Below are positions 6,905 to 16,454 of a DNA stretch of 32,206 nt, piece by piece; the first letter of the stretch is position 1, and each line of letters begins with the position of its first letter. The notes beneath the pieces were generated by a model that did not search any database, was not told the origin of the DNA, and saw only the letters and a list, made by a program, of their open reading frames with translations. The stretch is taken from positions 1-32,206 of the forward strand of contig JAITVD010000051.1 of NCBI GenBank assembly GCA_031285965.1, in the 5' to 3' direction. The translations under genes and the position numbers were made by a program. This stretch comes from Azoarcus sp. Lineage in GTDB: Bacteria; Pseudomonadota; Gammaproteobacteria; Burkholderiales; Rhodocyclaceae.

Positions 6905-8503
6905 ATGAGCTTGAACTTGCCCGCAGGCGTTGCTATCGATGCCCCCATCCATCCCGGCTTTGAAACCATTCTGACTTTCGAGGCGCTTGAACTTGCGGCG
7001 AAGCTGCACCGCGTCTTTGAGCCGCGCCGTCAGGCACTTTTGAAGATGCGCCGTGAGCGCCAAGCACGGATTGATGCCGGTGAAATGCCGGATTTCTTGC
7101 CGGAAACCCGCTGCATCCGCAAAAATCCCTGGAAAATCGCGCCCCTGCCCAAGGCGCTCGAATGCCGGAGGGTGGAAATCACCGGCCCGGCTGAAGCCAA
7201 GATGATTATCAACGCCATGAATTCCGGCGCGGATTCCTACATGGCGGACTTTGAAGATTCAAACAGCCCAAGGTGGGAAAACCTAGTGCAAGGCCAGATC
7301 GACCTTTACAAAGCGATCCGCCGCGAACTCACGTTTACAAACGCATCGGGCAGACTGTATCGGCTGCACGAAAAAACGGCCACGCTGCAAATCCGCCCGC
7401 GCGGCTGGCATCTGGACGAAAAGCATGTGCGGATCGACGGCGAGCGCATCTCCGGCGGATTGTTCGACTTCGCGCTAGCCTTCTTCCACAACGCCAGAGA
7501 ACAGGTCGCGCACGGGGCAGGGCCTTTTTACTACCTGCCGAAGATGGAAAGCCATCTGGAAGCGCGGCTCTGGAACGATATTTTCTGCATGGCGCAGGAT
7601 TACATCGGTTTGCCGCACGGAACGATCAAAGCCACCGTGCTGATTGAAACCATTCTGGCCACTTTCGAGATGGAAGAAATCCTGTACGAGCTGCGCAAAC
7701 ATTCCGCCGGACTCAACGCGGGACGTTGGGACTACATTTTTTCGTGCATCAAGAAATTCCACAAAAACAAGGCGTTCTGCCTTGCAGACCGGAGCGCGCT
7801 CACAATGGAAGTCCCGTTCATGCGCGCCTATGCCCTGGCGCTCGTACAGGCTTGCCACAAGCGCGGCGCACCTGCCATCGGCGGCATGAGCGCGCTGATT
7901 CCCATCAAAAATGACCCCATCGCCAACGAAAAGGCGTTAGCGGGCGTGCGTCACGATAAACGGCGCGACGCCACGGACGGCTACGACGGCGGCTGGGTCG
8001 CCCATCCGGGGCTGGTCGGCATCGCGATGGAGGAGTTCACCGCCGTCCTCGGCAAGCGTCCCAATCAATGGGAAAAGCACATCGCCGGGATATTCGGCCC
8101 AAGCGACTGGCTCGACTTCCGCCCGGAAAATCCGATCACCGAAGCGAGCCTGCGCAACAACATCCATGTGGGCATCCACTACCTGGGCGCGTGGCTGGGC
8201 GGCAATGGCTGCGTGGCGATTCATCACCTCATGGAAGATGCCGCTACCGCCGAAATTGCCCGCTCCCAAGTCTGGCAGTGGATCGCCTCTCCCAAAGGCA
8301 TCTTGAATGATGGACGAAAAGTCACGATGGAAATGGTGTGCGCGCTCGTCGGCGAAGAACTGGAAAAAGTGAAAGAACATATCGCGCAGCAGGGCGAAAG
8401 CACCGACACTTACGAACAAGCGGCGGAAATCTTCCTCTCCATGTCGCTTTCGCCGGAATACCCAGAATTTCTGACACTGCCGCTTTATGAGGCAATGGCG
8501 TGA
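6905..8503 (+). CDS. aceB: Malate synthase A
   Basis: Condenses glyoxylate with acetyl-CoA to malate, completing the glyoxylate shunt with aceA. The 532-residue protein is the length of isoform A, not the roughly 720-residue G form. Conserved stretches are MADFEDSNSPRWENLVQGQ, the catalytic-arginine region RPRGWHLDEKHV, GGLFDFALAFFHNARE, the acidic metal site in IETILATFEMEEILYELR, and GRWDYIFSCIKKF. The C-terminal plug region has NNIHVGIHYLGAWLGGNGCV. The start is ATG 6905 with AAGGA six bases upstream; the frame opens 14 codons earlier, but those codons include the ribosome site. A strong terminator follows the stop, closing an aceA-aceB unit. Confidence 0.97.
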   Translation: MSLNLPAGVAIDAPIHPGFETILTFEALELAAKLHRVFEPRRQALLKMRRERQARIDAGEMPDFLPETRCIRKNPWKIAPLPKALECRRVEITGPAEAKMIINAMNSGADSYMADFEDSNSPRWENLVQGQIDLYKAIRRELTFTNASGRLYRLHEKTATLQIRPRGWHLDEKHVRIDGERISGGLFDFALAFFHNAREQVAHGAGPFYYLPKMESHLEARLWNDIFCMAQDYIGLPHGTIKATVLIETILATFEMEEILYELRKHSAGLNAGRWDYIFSCIKKFHKNKAFCLADRSALTMEVPFMRAYALALVQACHKRGAPAIGGMSALIPIKNDPIANEKALAGVRHDKRRDATDGYDGGWVAHPGLVGIAMEEFTAVLGKRPNQWEKHIAGIFGPSDWLDFRPENPITEASLRNNIHVGIHYLGAWLGGNGCVAIHHLMEDAATAEIARSQVWQWIASPKGILNDGRKVTMEMVCALVGEELEKVKEHIAQQGESTDTYEQAAEIFLSMSLSPEYPEFLTLPLYEAMA

Positions 8504-8541
8504 CGATGAGGCATTGACTTTCAGCAGGATTCATTTTTCAG

Positions 8542-8565
8542 GTGCGCTCCGGCGCACTTTTTTTT
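8542..8565 (+). terminator. Rho-independent terminator of aceB
   Basis: Stem GTGCGC/GCGCAC with a TCCG tetraloop, followed directly by eight T residues, 38 bp after the aceB stop. This is a textbook intrinsic terminator. Confidence 0.85.
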
Positions 8566-8721
8566 CCGCCGAGTTTTCCGCGCAGAGGGCCGATGCCGAT
8601 AATAGCCATTCCCAAGTATTTGCCGGGATGCCTGTCAAGATGTGCGCATACAAAATCGGGCGATGCGCAGCCATAGCCGATACAATGCTGCATCCTCAAC
8701 GCACACACTTTCCGCGCCTGC

Positions 8722-10380
8722 ATGTTCCGCGAGCCTCAAACACAGCCTTCCTCCCTGCTGCAACGCCGTATTTATGGCACTTTCGGGCTGACGCTGCTCG
8801 TCAGTTTTTATCTGCTGACCGGCCTGACCGGACATGACCCGTGGCGCGGCGATGATGCCCGCTATTTTGGGCCGGTGTACTCGCTGCTTCAGGGCGAATG
8901 GTTCCTCTTCCCGCAGCTTGGGGGCGCATCTTTTCTCGAATATCCGCCGCTTTATTACTGGTGCGCGGCACTGCTGGCCTTCATCACCGGAGGCGTGCTG
9001 GATGCCCACGAAGGCGCGCGGCTGGCAAGCGCCCTTTTCACCGCGCTGACCGTCTATTGGGTCGCCCGCAGCGCCGAGCGGCTGTACGGACGCCCCGCCC
9101 GCACACCAGCGGCGCTTCTGCTTTTCGGCAGCCTCGGCCTTGTCCTGCATTCCCACGAAACACAGCCGCTCCTCGCTCTGATGGCAATGCTCGCCTTCGT
9201 CCTCCACGGCATCTCGCGTGTGCCTGACCGTCCATTGGCGGGCTGCCTGCAAGCAGGCACAGGATGTATGCTTGCCATGCTCGCGGGCGGCATTCCCGGA
9301 ATGCTGCTGACCGCGCCGCTTTTTGCCGTGGCCGTCATCATCAGCCCGGAATGCCACAATCCACGCGCCAGCGGCGGCATGCTCGCGGGGCTTGCGCTGG
9401 CAGTTTGCGGAGGCGGATTGTGGCCTTTACTGCTTCATCTGCAACAGCCGGAACTCTTCGCCGCGTGGCGGCACGACCAATGGACGCTCATCGCCGGAAA
9501 CGCGTTGAACCTCGATGACTTCGTCCGCCTCATCAAATTGCTGGGCTGGTTCCTGTGGCCGCTCTGGCCGCTCGCGCTTTGGACGCTTTGGCGCGAACGC
9601 CGCAAGCTCTTCCGGTTGCGCTGGCTGCTGCCGTTGCTGGCGACCGCCTGGGCGCTGATTCTTCTGTCGCTGACTTCCGACCAATCCCAGTCCGCAGCCC
9701 TTCCGCTCCTGCCCACAATGGCTCTGCTGGCTGCCGGCGGCATCACCACGCTGCGGCGCGGCGCGGCCAACGCCTTTGACTGGTTCTCATCCATGACATT
9801 CGGCGTGTTTGCGATTCTGGTATGGATAGCCTGGACAGCCCAGGTTTTCGCGTGGCCACGGGGGCTTGCCACCCACATTGCCCGCGCAGCCCCCGAATTC
9901 ACGCTCACTGGCGCGATTCCCCAAACCCTGCTGGGCATTGGTATCTGCGTACTGTGGGTCTTTCTCGCGTTGCGCTTGCCACGCCGCCCGGCGCGTGGGG
10001 CGATCAACTGGGCAATGGGCATGACGATGCTATGGTGTCTGGCGGTTACGCTGCTGCTGCCCTGGTTCGATCACAGCCGCAGCTACCGAAGCATGGTAGA
10101 AGCCCTCGACAAGGCGCTCGCCCCATATAAAGGGGAATGCGTCGCCAGCAGCAACTTATCCGCCCCAATCCGAAGCATGCTCGATTATTACGCTGGTTTG
10201 CGTCCCCTGCCCGCTGGCGGCAGAGACGCTTCGTCGTGCCGCTTGTTGCTGGCCTATGCCAACCCCAGCATTCCTGAACCCGCCGAACTGGAAAACTGGC
10301 AACAGGTTTGGACTTTCCAGCGCGGCGGGCGCAAGCAGCTTGAAGCCCTGACCCTCTATGCTCGCCCAAACCATGAGTGA
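8722..10380 (+). CDS. GT-C family glycosyltransferase (ArnT/PMT-like)
   Basis: A 552-residue polytopic membrane protein with an N-terminal membrane segment and about a dozen hydrophobic helices in all. The first external loop has HDPWRGDDARYFGPVYSLL, equivalent to the acidic DE(A/G)RY motif of ArnT- and PMT-type enzymes, with Asp-Asp in place of Asp-Glu. A second family segment is FLEYPPLYYW, matching the KPPLxYW region. Such enzymes transfer a sugar from a polyprenyl-phosphate donor to lipid A, protein or another envelope acceptor; the acceptor cannot be told from sequence. The ATG at 8722 has no strong ribosome site, and a clear promoter was not found in the 156 bp after the aceB terminator. 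Its last codons overlap the pgi start by 8 bp, suggesting translational coupling. Confidence 0.8.
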   Translation: MFREPQTQPSSLLQRRIYGTFGLTLLVSFYLLTGLTGHDPWRGDDARYFGPVYSLLQGEWFLFPQLGGASFLEYPPLYYWCAALLAFITGGVLDAHEGARLASALFTALTVYWVARSAERLYGRPARTPAALLLFGSLGLVLHSHETQPLLALMAMLAFVLHGISRVPDRPLAGCLQAGTGCMLAMLAGGIPGMLLTAPLFAVAVIISPECHNPRASGGMLAGLALAVCGGGLWPLLLHLQQPELFAAWRHDQWTLIAGNALNLDDFVRLIKLLGWFLWPLWPLALWTLWRERRKLFRLRWLLPLLATAWALILLSLTSDQSQSAALPLLPTMALLAAGGITTLRRGAANAFDWFSSMTFGVFAILVWIAWTAQVFAWPRGLATHIARAAPEFTLTGAIPQTLLGIGICVLWVFLALRLPRRPARGAINWAMGMTMLWCLAVTLLLPWFDHSRSYRSMVEALDKALAPYKGECVASSNLSAPIRSMLDYYAGLRPLPAGGRDASSCRLLLAYANPSIPEPAELENWQQVWTFQRGGRKQLEALTLYARPNHE

Positions 10381-12034
10381 CACAGGCGATTTCACTCCCC
10401 CGCAACGCTTGCCCGCATGGACGGCGCTCGTCGGTCACGCGCAGCAGCTTGCGAACCATCCGCTTTCTGCCCTTTTTGCCGATGACCCGAACCGCGCCGA
10501 CAGATTTACCCTGATCCTTGAAAACCCGACCGAAATGGATCAAAGCGCGCTGGTTGCGGATTTTTCCAAGCAGCTATTCGATGACGAAACTTTCGCCAGC
10601 CTCATCCGGCTTGCGCACGAAGCGCGGCTGGACGAAGGCATCCAACGCCTTTTCGATGGCGAGCAGGTCAATTTCACCGAAAAACGCGCTGCCTCCCATA
10701 TGTCTATGCGTGGCGGATGCCCCCCTCCTCCCGGCAAAGGGGCGGACACCCATGACATGCGCACCTTCGCTTTCGACCTGCGGGAGGGCATGCTCGTCGG
10801 CAGCACCGGAAAGACCATCCGCCATCTGGTCAATCTTGGCATCGGTGGCTCTGATCTTGGCCCCCGGCTCGCGGTTGAAGCCCTTGCCGACCCACGTGGC
10901 AACATCGTCGGCGGCATCGAACTGGCGAAGGTCGCCTTCGTCGCCAATGTCGACCCGCGCGAACTCGACACCGTGCTCGCCCATGCCGACCCCGCCGCAA
11001 CGCTGTTCGTCGTTTCTTCCAAAAGTTTCAGCACGCCGGAAACCCTTGCCAACGCTGAAGCCGCGCGCCAGTGGCTACGCTCGCGGCTTGGCGAAGGCAT
11101 CGACATCAGCGCACACTTTGCGGCGGTCAGCAACGCCTACGATGCTGCCATCGCCTTCGGCATACGGCCTGACCGTGTGTTTCCCTTGCCCGACTGGGTG
11201 GGCGGGCGCTATTCGGTGTGGTCGGCCATCGGGCTGCCTCTGCTCGTGGCAATCGGCGGCATGTTCGATGACTTTCTCGTGGGGGCAAGGATTATGGATG
11301 ACCATTTCCGCCTCACTCCCATTGAGCATAACCTGCCCGTCTGGCTAGGATTGACCGACCTCTGGAACGCCAGCTTCCTCGGCATCCAGAGCACCGCCGC
11401 GCTTCCTTACGCGCATGGGCTGCGCAGCTTTCCAAACTGGCTCCAGCAACTCGAAATGGAGAGCAACGGCAAGCACACCTTACGCAACGGCCACCGCACG
11501 GAAGCCGCCACAGCGCCGATTGTCTGGGGCAGCGCCGGCACTATCGGCCAACATGCGTTTCACCAGTTGCTCTATCAGGGAACCCGCAAGGTGGCGCTCG
11601 ATTTCATCATCCCGGTCGGGGAAGATAGCGACCCGCGCCAGCGCATCCTTGTCGACAACGCCATTGCCCAAGCGGCGGCGCTGATGGGTGGGCGCGATCT
11701 CGACGCTGCCCGCGCCACGCTCGCCCGCCGCAATCTGCCCGATGCCGAAATCGAGCGGCTAGCGCCCCATCTGGTGAGCGACGGCAACCAACCCAGCACC
11801 ACGATCATGATTCCCCGGCTCGATGCCTTCCACCTTGGCGCGCTGCTCGCGCTCTATGAGCACAAGGTTTTCGTGCAGGGCTGGATATGGGGCATCAACC
11901 CTTTCGACCAGTACGGCGTAGAGCACGGCAAGGAAATCGCGCGGGCGCTCGCTTCGGGCAAAACGGATAAACAGGACGCATCGACCGCGCAACTTGCCCG
12001 GCTGGCAGAGGAATTCCGCCTACGGATGCGCTAA
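10373..12034 (+). CDS. pgi: Glucose-6-phosphate isomerase
   Basis: Interconverts glucose-6-phosphate and fructose-6-phosphate in glycolysis and gluconeogenesis. The 553-residue length fits the bacterial long form. Both family signatures are present: DWVGGRYSVWSAIG, and WGINPFDQYGVEHGK near the C-terminus with its catalytic lysine. The phosphate-binding VNLGIGGSDLGPRL and VVSSKSFSTPET, and the catalytic LEMESNGKHTLRNGH, are also present. The short stretch after TEKRAASHMSM is Pro/Gly-rich (GGCPPPPGKGAD), a slightly unusual surface loop. The ATG at 10373 lies inside the last codons of the glycosyltransferase gene; an in-frame ATG at 10358 is possible but less like the family. With glyoxylate-shunt genes upstream, it would support gluconeogenesis from acetate, although it lies behind a separate terminator. 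Confidence 0.96.
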   Translation: MSDTGDFTPPQRLPAWTALVGHAQQLANHPLSALFADDPNRADRFTLILENPTEMDQSALVADFSKQLFDDETFASLIRLAHEARLDEGIQRLFDGEQVNFTEKRAASHMSMRGGCPPPPGKGADTHDMRTFAFDLREGMLVGSTGKTIRHLVNLGIGGSDLGPRLAVEALADPRGNIVGGIELAKVAFVANVDPRELDTVLAHADPAATLFVVSSKSFSTPETLANAEAARQWLRSRLGEGIDISAHFAAVSNAYDAAIAFGIRPDRVFPLPDWVGGRYSVWSAIGLPLLVAIGGMFDDFLVGARIMDDHFRLTPIEHNLPVWLGLTDLWNASFLGIQSTAALPYAHGLRSFPNWLQQLEMESNGKHTLRNGHRTEAATAPIVWGSAGTIGQHAFHQLLYQGTRKVALDFIIPVGEDSDPRQRILVDNAIAQAAALMGGRDLDAARATLARRNLPDAEIERLAPHLVSDGNQPSTTIMIPRLDAFHLGALLALYEHKVFVQGWIWGINPFDQYGVEHGKEIARALASGKTDKQDASTAQLARLAEEFRLRMR

Positions 12035-12062
12035 GGCGTTTTCAATGCGAAAACGTCGCCAG

Positions 12063-12860
12063 TCAGTCCAGCGACCACGCCGCGAGGAATTCTTTCCAGT
12101 GGGCTGCGTCGATTTTTTCCAAAGATTCGCGCACCATCCCGACTTCGCGCTCCCATTCCTCCTGACCGAGAATGCCGCGCATTTTCAGGAAGCGCAGGTA
12201 AACCAGCCCCGTATTCACGACATCGGTTTCGCAGTAGTCACGAATCTCGGCAATGCGCCCCGCCTGCCAAGCCGACCAAACGGCGGAACCGTCCATGCCG
12301 AGCTTGCCGGGATAGCCCATGAGTTTGGCAAGCTCATCCAGCGGGGCATTGCCGCGAGGCTGGTAGAGCGCGAGCAAATCCATCAAATCGAGATGGCGGG
12401 CGTGATAGCGGCTGATGTAGTTGTTCCACTTGAACTCGCGTGAATCGGCGTAATCGCCGTCGCCTAAATCCCAGTAACGCGGGGCGGAAACGCCGTGCAG
12501 AAGCCCACGGTAATGGAGCACCGGCAAATCGAACCCGCCGCCGTTCCAAGAAACAAGTTGCGGCGTGTACTTTTCAATGCCATCGAAAAACCGCTGAATG
12601 ATTTCGCCTTCAGAATTGTCCGGCTCGGAAAGCGAAAACACGCGGAATTGGCCGGGGCTGTAGAGCGCACAGGAAATCGTGACGATTCTTTGCAGATAGT
12701 GCTGGAGGAAATCGCTTCCAGTGGAGGCGCGTCGCCGCTGAAAAGCGAACTCGGCGACTTCCGCGTCGGCAAGCTCTTCCGGCAAGCCGTAGAGACGACG
12801 CAGCCCGACAACATCAGGAATGGTTTCAATGTCGAAAATCAGCGCCGCTGGCATTTTCAT
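12063..12860 (-). CDS. PolB-type DEDDy 3'-5' exonuclease
   Basis: A 265-residue single-domain nuclease related to the proofreading domain of family B DNA polymerases. The exonuclease motifs are in order: ExoI FDIETIPD with Asp and Glu near the N-terminus, ExoII SWNGGGFDLPVL, and ExoIII YCETDVVNT with the Tyr-x3-Asp of the DEDDy subclass. No polymerase domain follows, so it is a stand-alone exonuclease of unknown cellular substrate. Starts at 12860 (ATG) or 12854 are both possible; longer frames overlap lapB. It begins 8 bp after the lapB stop on the same strand, so it is likely the last gene of the lapA-lapB transcript. Its stop faces that of pgi across 28 bp, where GTTTTC and GAAAAC can form a small hairpin. 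Confidence 0.88.
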   Translation of the reverse strand: MKMPAALIFDIETIPDVVGLRRLYGLPEELADAEVAEFAFQRRRASTGSDFLQHYLQRIVTISCALYSPGQFRVFSLSEPDNSEGEIIQRFFDGIEKYTPQLVSWNGGGFDLPVLHYRGLLHGVSAPRYWDLGDGDYADSREFKWNNYISRYHARHLDLMDLLALYQPRGNAPLDELAKLMGYPGKLGMDGSAVWSAWQAGRIAEIRDYCETDVVNTGLVYLRFLKMRGILGQEEWEREVGMVRESLEKIDAAHWKEFLAAWSLD

Positions 12861-12868
12861 TCGCCGCG

Positions 12869-14044
12869 TCAAGGTGTGAGATCGAATTCTTCGGTGCGCC
12901 GGGGCGGATAGGTTTCCCAGCCGCCGCAGGCCGGACAGCGCCAATAGAATTGCCGCGCCTTGAAACCGCATGCGTCGCAGCGGTAACGCGCTACCCGCCG
13001 TGTATGCCCGTGAATCAACTGCTTAATCAGTTCGATGTCGCTGCGATGCTCCGTTGGCGCGGCCAGCAGCGCCGCTTCCAGCAGTTTGTCCAAACCCAGC
13101 AAGGTGGGATTGCGGCGCAATTCTTCGCGCACCAGTTCGTAGGCCGCATGCGTGCCGCCCTTTTCAACTTCCCATTGGAACAGTTCATCAAGCAGGTCGA
13201 GCGAAGAATGGTGTTCGAGCCAGGAGCGCAGCAGCAAATGCCCCTGCTCAATGCGTCCGAGGCGGCCATAGGCATCCATGACCCGCTCTGCGGCAAGCGA
13301 AAGGTAAATCGGATTTTGCGCCTCGATTCGCTTCCAAGCCTCTAGCGCCTGTTCATCATGCTTCTGCGCGGCACGCAAATCGCCAAGGATAAGGCTTGCG
13401 CGGACGCACTTGCGGTTGATCGACAACGCCGTTTTCACATGCTCTTCGGTTTCGGAAAAACGGGAATCGGCGAGCGCCTGCGCCGCAAGCTCGCAATGGA
13501 ATTCCGCAATGTCGCGCTGCCAATGCACGCTTTCGTGATCCGGCAGGGAGCGGGCGATTCCAATGGCCTTCGTCCAGTCTTTTTCCTGCTGGTAAATCTC
13601 CAGCAGGTAGCGGGAGGCCACATCATCGACCCGCGTCCCCCTCAGCTTGAGGAATACGGCCTCGGCACGGTCAAGCAGCCCTGCCTTGAGAAAATCCTGC
13701 CCCAGTTCGCCAAGCGACTGGAGGCGTTGCTCTTCTGTCAGGTCTTCCCGGTCGACAAGCAATTGGTGGATGCGGATGGCGCGATCCGTCTCGCCCCGGC
13801 GGCGGAACAGCGAACCCAGCGCAAAATGCAGTTCCACCGTCTGCGGGTCGATGCGCACGGCCTCAATGAAAGAATCAATGGCTTTGTCTGGCTGCTCATT
13901 GAGCAAAAAATTGAGGCCGCTTAAATAAGAGCGCGGCAAGGCGCGCGATTCATGCACGACCTGTCGGATGTCAACACGCGCCGCCAGCCATCCGATGACG
14001 AAAAAAAGCGGCAGGGCCAGCAACCACCAGAGTTCGACTTCCAT
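12869..14044 (-). CDS. lapB: LapB (YciM), lipopolysaccharide assembly protein B
   Basis: In E. coli LapB recruits LpxC to FtsH and so controls the rate of lipopolysaccharide synthesis. The 391-residue protein has the right architecture: one N-terminal membrane anchor (LWWLLALPLFFVIGWLAARVD), then tetratricopeptide repeats, for example around YLSGLNFLLNEQPDKAIDSF and LHFALGSLFRRRGETDRAIR. It ends with a rubredoxin-like metal knuckle, YRCDACGF and CPACGGWE, supplying four cysteines. It starts 3 bp after the lapA stop and belongs to the conserved rpsA-ihfB-lapA-lapB order. Confidence 0.93.
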   Translation of the reverse strand: MEVELWWLLALPLFFVIGWLAARVDIRQVVHESRALPRSYLSGLNFLLNEQPDKAIDSFIEAVRIDPQTVELHFALGSLFRRRGETDRAIRIHQLLVDREDLTEEQRLQSLGELGQDFLKAGLLDRAEAVFLKLRGTRVDDVASRYLLEIYQQEKDWTKAIGIARSLPDHESVHWQRDIAEFHCELAAQALADSRFSETEEHVKTALSINRKCVRASLILGDLRAAQKHDEQALEAWKRIEAQNPIYLSLAAERVMDAYGRLGRIEQGHLLLRSWLEHHSSLDLLDELFQWEVEKGGTHAAYELVREELRRNPTLLGLDKLLEAALLAAPTEHRSDIELIKQLIHGHTRRVARYRCDACGFKARQFYWRCPACGGWETYPPRRTEEFDLTP

Positions 14045-14047
14045 TGT

Positions 14048-14347
14048 TTAGTATGGCTCTGACACGCGCATGGCATCGTCCGATGCCTGTTCCGCCGCGA
14101 GTTCGGCGCGGGCAAGCTGCTTGCCCAAACGGGAGATTTCCCGGCGCTGCCGCAGCAGCGAGGTAATCGTGGCCGTCACCCCCAACAGCGCGCCAACGGC
14201 AAACGCAATCAGGATGATGAACACCAGCGGCAAATGCCACTGCTTGCCAAAAAAGAAATAGAGATCCGCGACATGATCGTTCTTGACCGCGAAGCCAAAT
14301 AGCAGGACGAAGAGGATGAAGCGGATGAACCAAATGAGCGCGCGCAT
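14048..14347 (-). CDS. lapA: LapA domain (DUF1049) membrane protein
   Basis: A 99-residue inner-membrane protein with two hydrophobic helices (LIWFIRFILFVLLFGFAV and LVFIILIAFAVGALLGV) and a C-terminal cytoplasmic coiled coil rich in Arg, Ala and Glu. The short loop VADLYFFFGKQWHLPL between the helices is typical of LapA. In E. coli it is encoded directly upstream of lapB and acts with it. The start chosen is ATG 14347; ATG 14356 is nearly as good. An intrinsic terminator lies between ihfB and this gene, so it may have its own promoter or depend on read-through. Confidence 0.88.
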   Translation of the reverse strand: MRALIWFIRFILFVLLFGFAVKNDHVADLYFFFGKQWHLPLVFIILIAFAVGALLGVTATITSLLRQRREISRLGKQLARAELAAEQASDDAMRVSEPY

Positions 14348-14374
14348 GGGCGGCATTATCCCCGAGCACATAGC

Positions 14375-14401
14375 AAAAAGAAAGGCAGCCAAGGCTGCCT
14401 T
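14375..14401 (-). terminator. Rho-independent terminator after ihfB
   Basis: On the minus strand a nine-base stem AAGGCAGCC/GGCTGCCTT is followed by a T-rich tract (TTTCTTTTT). It lies 42 bp after the ihfB stop and before lapA, so it should separate rpsA-ihfB from lapA-lapB at least in part. Confidence 0.7.
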
Positions 14402-14442
14402 CCAATTTTAGACGCAGGCGGCGGGAAACTCCCCGCCCACGC

Positions 14443-14727
14443 TCAAGTGACGGCAACGACCCGTTCCCGCAATTCCTTGCCTGCCTTGAAGTGGGGTACC
14501 CGCTTCGCGGGTACGTCCACTTTTTCGCCGGATTTCGGATTGCGGCTGACCCTCGGGGGACGGTGGTTCAGCGCGAAGCTGCCGAAGCCCCGGATTTCGA
14601 TGCGATGCCCTACGGCCAGCGCCTCGGTCATCGCGTCAAGAATCATCTTGACCGCGCAATCGGCATCCTTTACTACCAATTGCGGAAAACGCGCGGCCAG
14701 TTGCGAAATCAGTTCCGATTTGGTCAT
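14443..14727 (-). CDS. ihfB: Integration host factor subunit beta
   Basis: The beta half of the IHF heterodimer, which bends DNA by about 160 degrees at promoters, origins and recombination sites. The 94-residue protein has the full DNABII fold: the dimerisation helices [15 protein letters not shown], the [14 protein letters not shown] strand pair, and the DNA-contacting arm [21 protein letters not shown] with the intercalating proline. The order RNPKSGEKV and [12 protein letters not shown] matches the beta rather than the alpha subunit or HU. It starts 14 bp after the rpsA stop, the usual neighbour in beta- and gammaproteobacteria. Confidence 0.95.
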   Translation of the reverse strand: MTKSELISQLAARFPQLVVKDADCAVKMILDAMTEALAVGHRIEIRGFGSFALNHRPPRVSRNPKSGEKVDVPAKRVPHFKAGKELRERVVAVT

Positions 14728-14741
14728 GGTCGAAAACCGTT

Positions 14742-16454
14742 TTACTGTTTCTGTTCGTTCAGCTTGGCCTTGAGCAACGCGCCGAGGTTCGTCGTACCCG
14801 TCGCGGCGGCGTTCTCGGAAGCGAGCTTGTTCATGACTTCGTTCTGCTCAACCTGATCTTTTGCCCTGATTGAGAGGCTGATCGAACGGGTCTTGCGGTC
14901 GACGTTGATGATGGCCGCTTCGATTTCGCTGCCTTCCTTGAGCAGCGTGGTCAAGTCATCGACCCGCTGCATGGCGGCCTCAGAAGCGCGAAGATAGCCT
15001 TCCACATCATCGCCCAGCGCAATCACCGCGCCGCGAGCCTCGACCGACTTCACCATCCCGCGCACCACAGAGTTCTTTTCGTGCGTGGCGATGTAGTTGG
15101 TGAAGGGGTCGCCTTCCAGTTGCTTGACGCCCAGCGAAATGCGCTCGCGCTCCACGTCGATGCCAAGCACCACGGCATCGACCTCGTCGCCTTTCCTGAA
15201 GCGGCGCACGGCTTCTTCGCCCGATTCGCTCCAAGACAGGTCGGACAGATGCACCAGCCCGTCGATGCCGCCTTCCAGCCCGATGAAAACGCCGAAGTCG
15301 GTAATCGACTTGATTTGGCCGCGCACCTTGTCGCCCTTCTTATGGTTGATGGCGAAATCGTCCCACGGATTCGAGGCGCACTGTTTCATGCCGAGCGAAA
15401 TGCGGCGGCGATCTTCGTCGATTTCGAGGATCATCACTTCCACTTCGTCGCCAAGCTGCACAACCTTGGTCGGATGGATGTTCTTGTTCGTCCAGTCCAT
15501 TTCGGAGACGTGCACCAACCCCTCGATGCCCTGCTCCACTTCGACGAACGCGCCGTAATCGGTGATGTTCGTCACCTTGCCGAACAGGCGCGTGCCTTGT
15601 GGATAACGGCGGGCAATGCCGACCCACGGGTCTTCGCCCAACTGTTTCAGGCCGAGCGAAACGCGGTTTTTGTCCTGATCGAATTTCAGCACGCGCGCTT
15701 CGATTTCGTCGCCGATATTGAGCACTTCCGAAGGATGGCGCACACGCCGCCAAGCCAGATCGGTGATGTGCAGCAGGCCGTCAATGCCGCCGAGGTCGAC
15801 GAACGCGCCGTAATCGGTGATGTTTTTGACCATCCCTTTGATGATTGTCCCTTCCTTGAGCGTGGAGAGCAGCTTGTCGCGCTCCTCGCCCATCGACTCT
15901 TCAAGCACGGCGCGGCGCGAAACCACAACGTTATTGCGCTTGCGGTCGAGCTTGATGACCTTGAATTCAAATTCCTTGCCTTCATACGGCGAGGTGTCCT
16001 TGACCGGACGCATATCGACCAGCGAACCCGGCAAGAAAGCGCGGATGCTGTTGGTCATGACAGTCAGCCCGCCCTTGACGCGGCTGGTGACGACGCCCTT
16101 GACCAGCGAGCCGTCGTTGAGCGCCTTTTCGAGGTCGTTCCAGGCCGAGATGCGCTTAGCCTTTTCACGCGACAGGCGGGTCTCTCCGTAGCCGTCTTCG
16201 AGGGCGTCAATGGCCACGTGCACGAAATCGCCGACCTGGGCTTCGACTTCGCCACGGTCATTGCGGAATTCTTCGATTGGCACATAGCTTTCGGATTTCA
16301 GCCCCGCATTGACGACCACGAAATTCTGGTCGATGCGCACAACTTCGGCGGTGATGACTTCGCCGGTGCGCATTTCTTGGAGGGCAAGGCTTTCTTCAAA
16401 CAGGGCGGCAAAGCTCTCTTCGCCGGTTTGGGTTGCAAGGTTGGCAGATGACAT
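14742..16454 (-). CDS. rpsA: 30S ribosomal protein S1
   Basis: Binds mRNA and the 30S subunit to allow initiation on structured or leaderless-poor sites. The 570-residue protein has six S1 (OB-fold) repeats; copies three to six are clearest, each with a [21 protein letters not shown] strand and a [11 protein letters not shown] or [14 protein letters not shown] turn. The chosen start is ATG 16454 ([21 protein letters not shown]), the usual N-terminus; the frame stays open upstream into the leader. No Shine-Dalgarno sequence precedes the ATG, where the leader is pyrimidine-rich (TTTTTTCTTTCACTTTC). This resembles E. coli rpsA, which also lacks a strong site and is autoregulated by S1. ihfB follows 14 bp downstream. 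Confidence 0.97.
   Translation of the reverse strand: MSSANLATQTGEESFAALFEESLALQEMRTGEVITAEVVRIDQNFVVVNAGLKSESYVPIEEFRNDRGEVEAQVGDFVHVAIDALEDGYGETRLSREKAKRISAWNDLEKALNDGSLVKGVVTSRVKGGLTVMTNSIRAFLPGSLVDMRPVKDTSPYEGKEFEFKVIKLDRKRNNVVVSRRAVLEESMGEERDKLLSTLKEGTIIKGMVKNITDYGAFVDLGGIDGLLHITDLAWRRVRHPSEVLNIGDEIEARVLKFDQDKNRVSLGLKQLGEDPWVGIARRYPQGTRLFGKVTNITDYGAFVEVEQGIEGLVHVSEMDWTNKNIHPTKVVQLGDEVEVMILEIDEDRRRISLGMKQCASNPWDDFAINHKKGDKVRGQIKSITDFGVFIGLEGGIDGLVHLSDLSWSESGEEAVRRFRKGDEVDAVVLGIDVERERISLGVKQLEGDPFTNYIATHEKNSVVRGMVKSVEARGAVIALGDDVEGYLRASEAAMQRVDDLTTLLKEGSEIEAAIINVDRKTRSISLSIRAKDQVEQNEVMNKLASENAAATGTTNLGALLKAKLNEQKQ

Noticed and set aside
8566..8721. Promoter of the glycosyltransferase gene
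   Set aside because: A TACAAT box is present around 8680, but no acceptable -35 hexamer lies at the right distance.
12035..12062. Terminator between pgi and the exonuclease gene
   Set aside because: CGTTTTC and GAAAACG can pair, but the stem is short and no T run follows, so it is not called as a feature.
15081..16451. 456-codon open frame antisense to rpsA
   Set aside because: Mirror frame of the S1 repeats; its internal repetitiveness simply reflects the repeated S1 domains.
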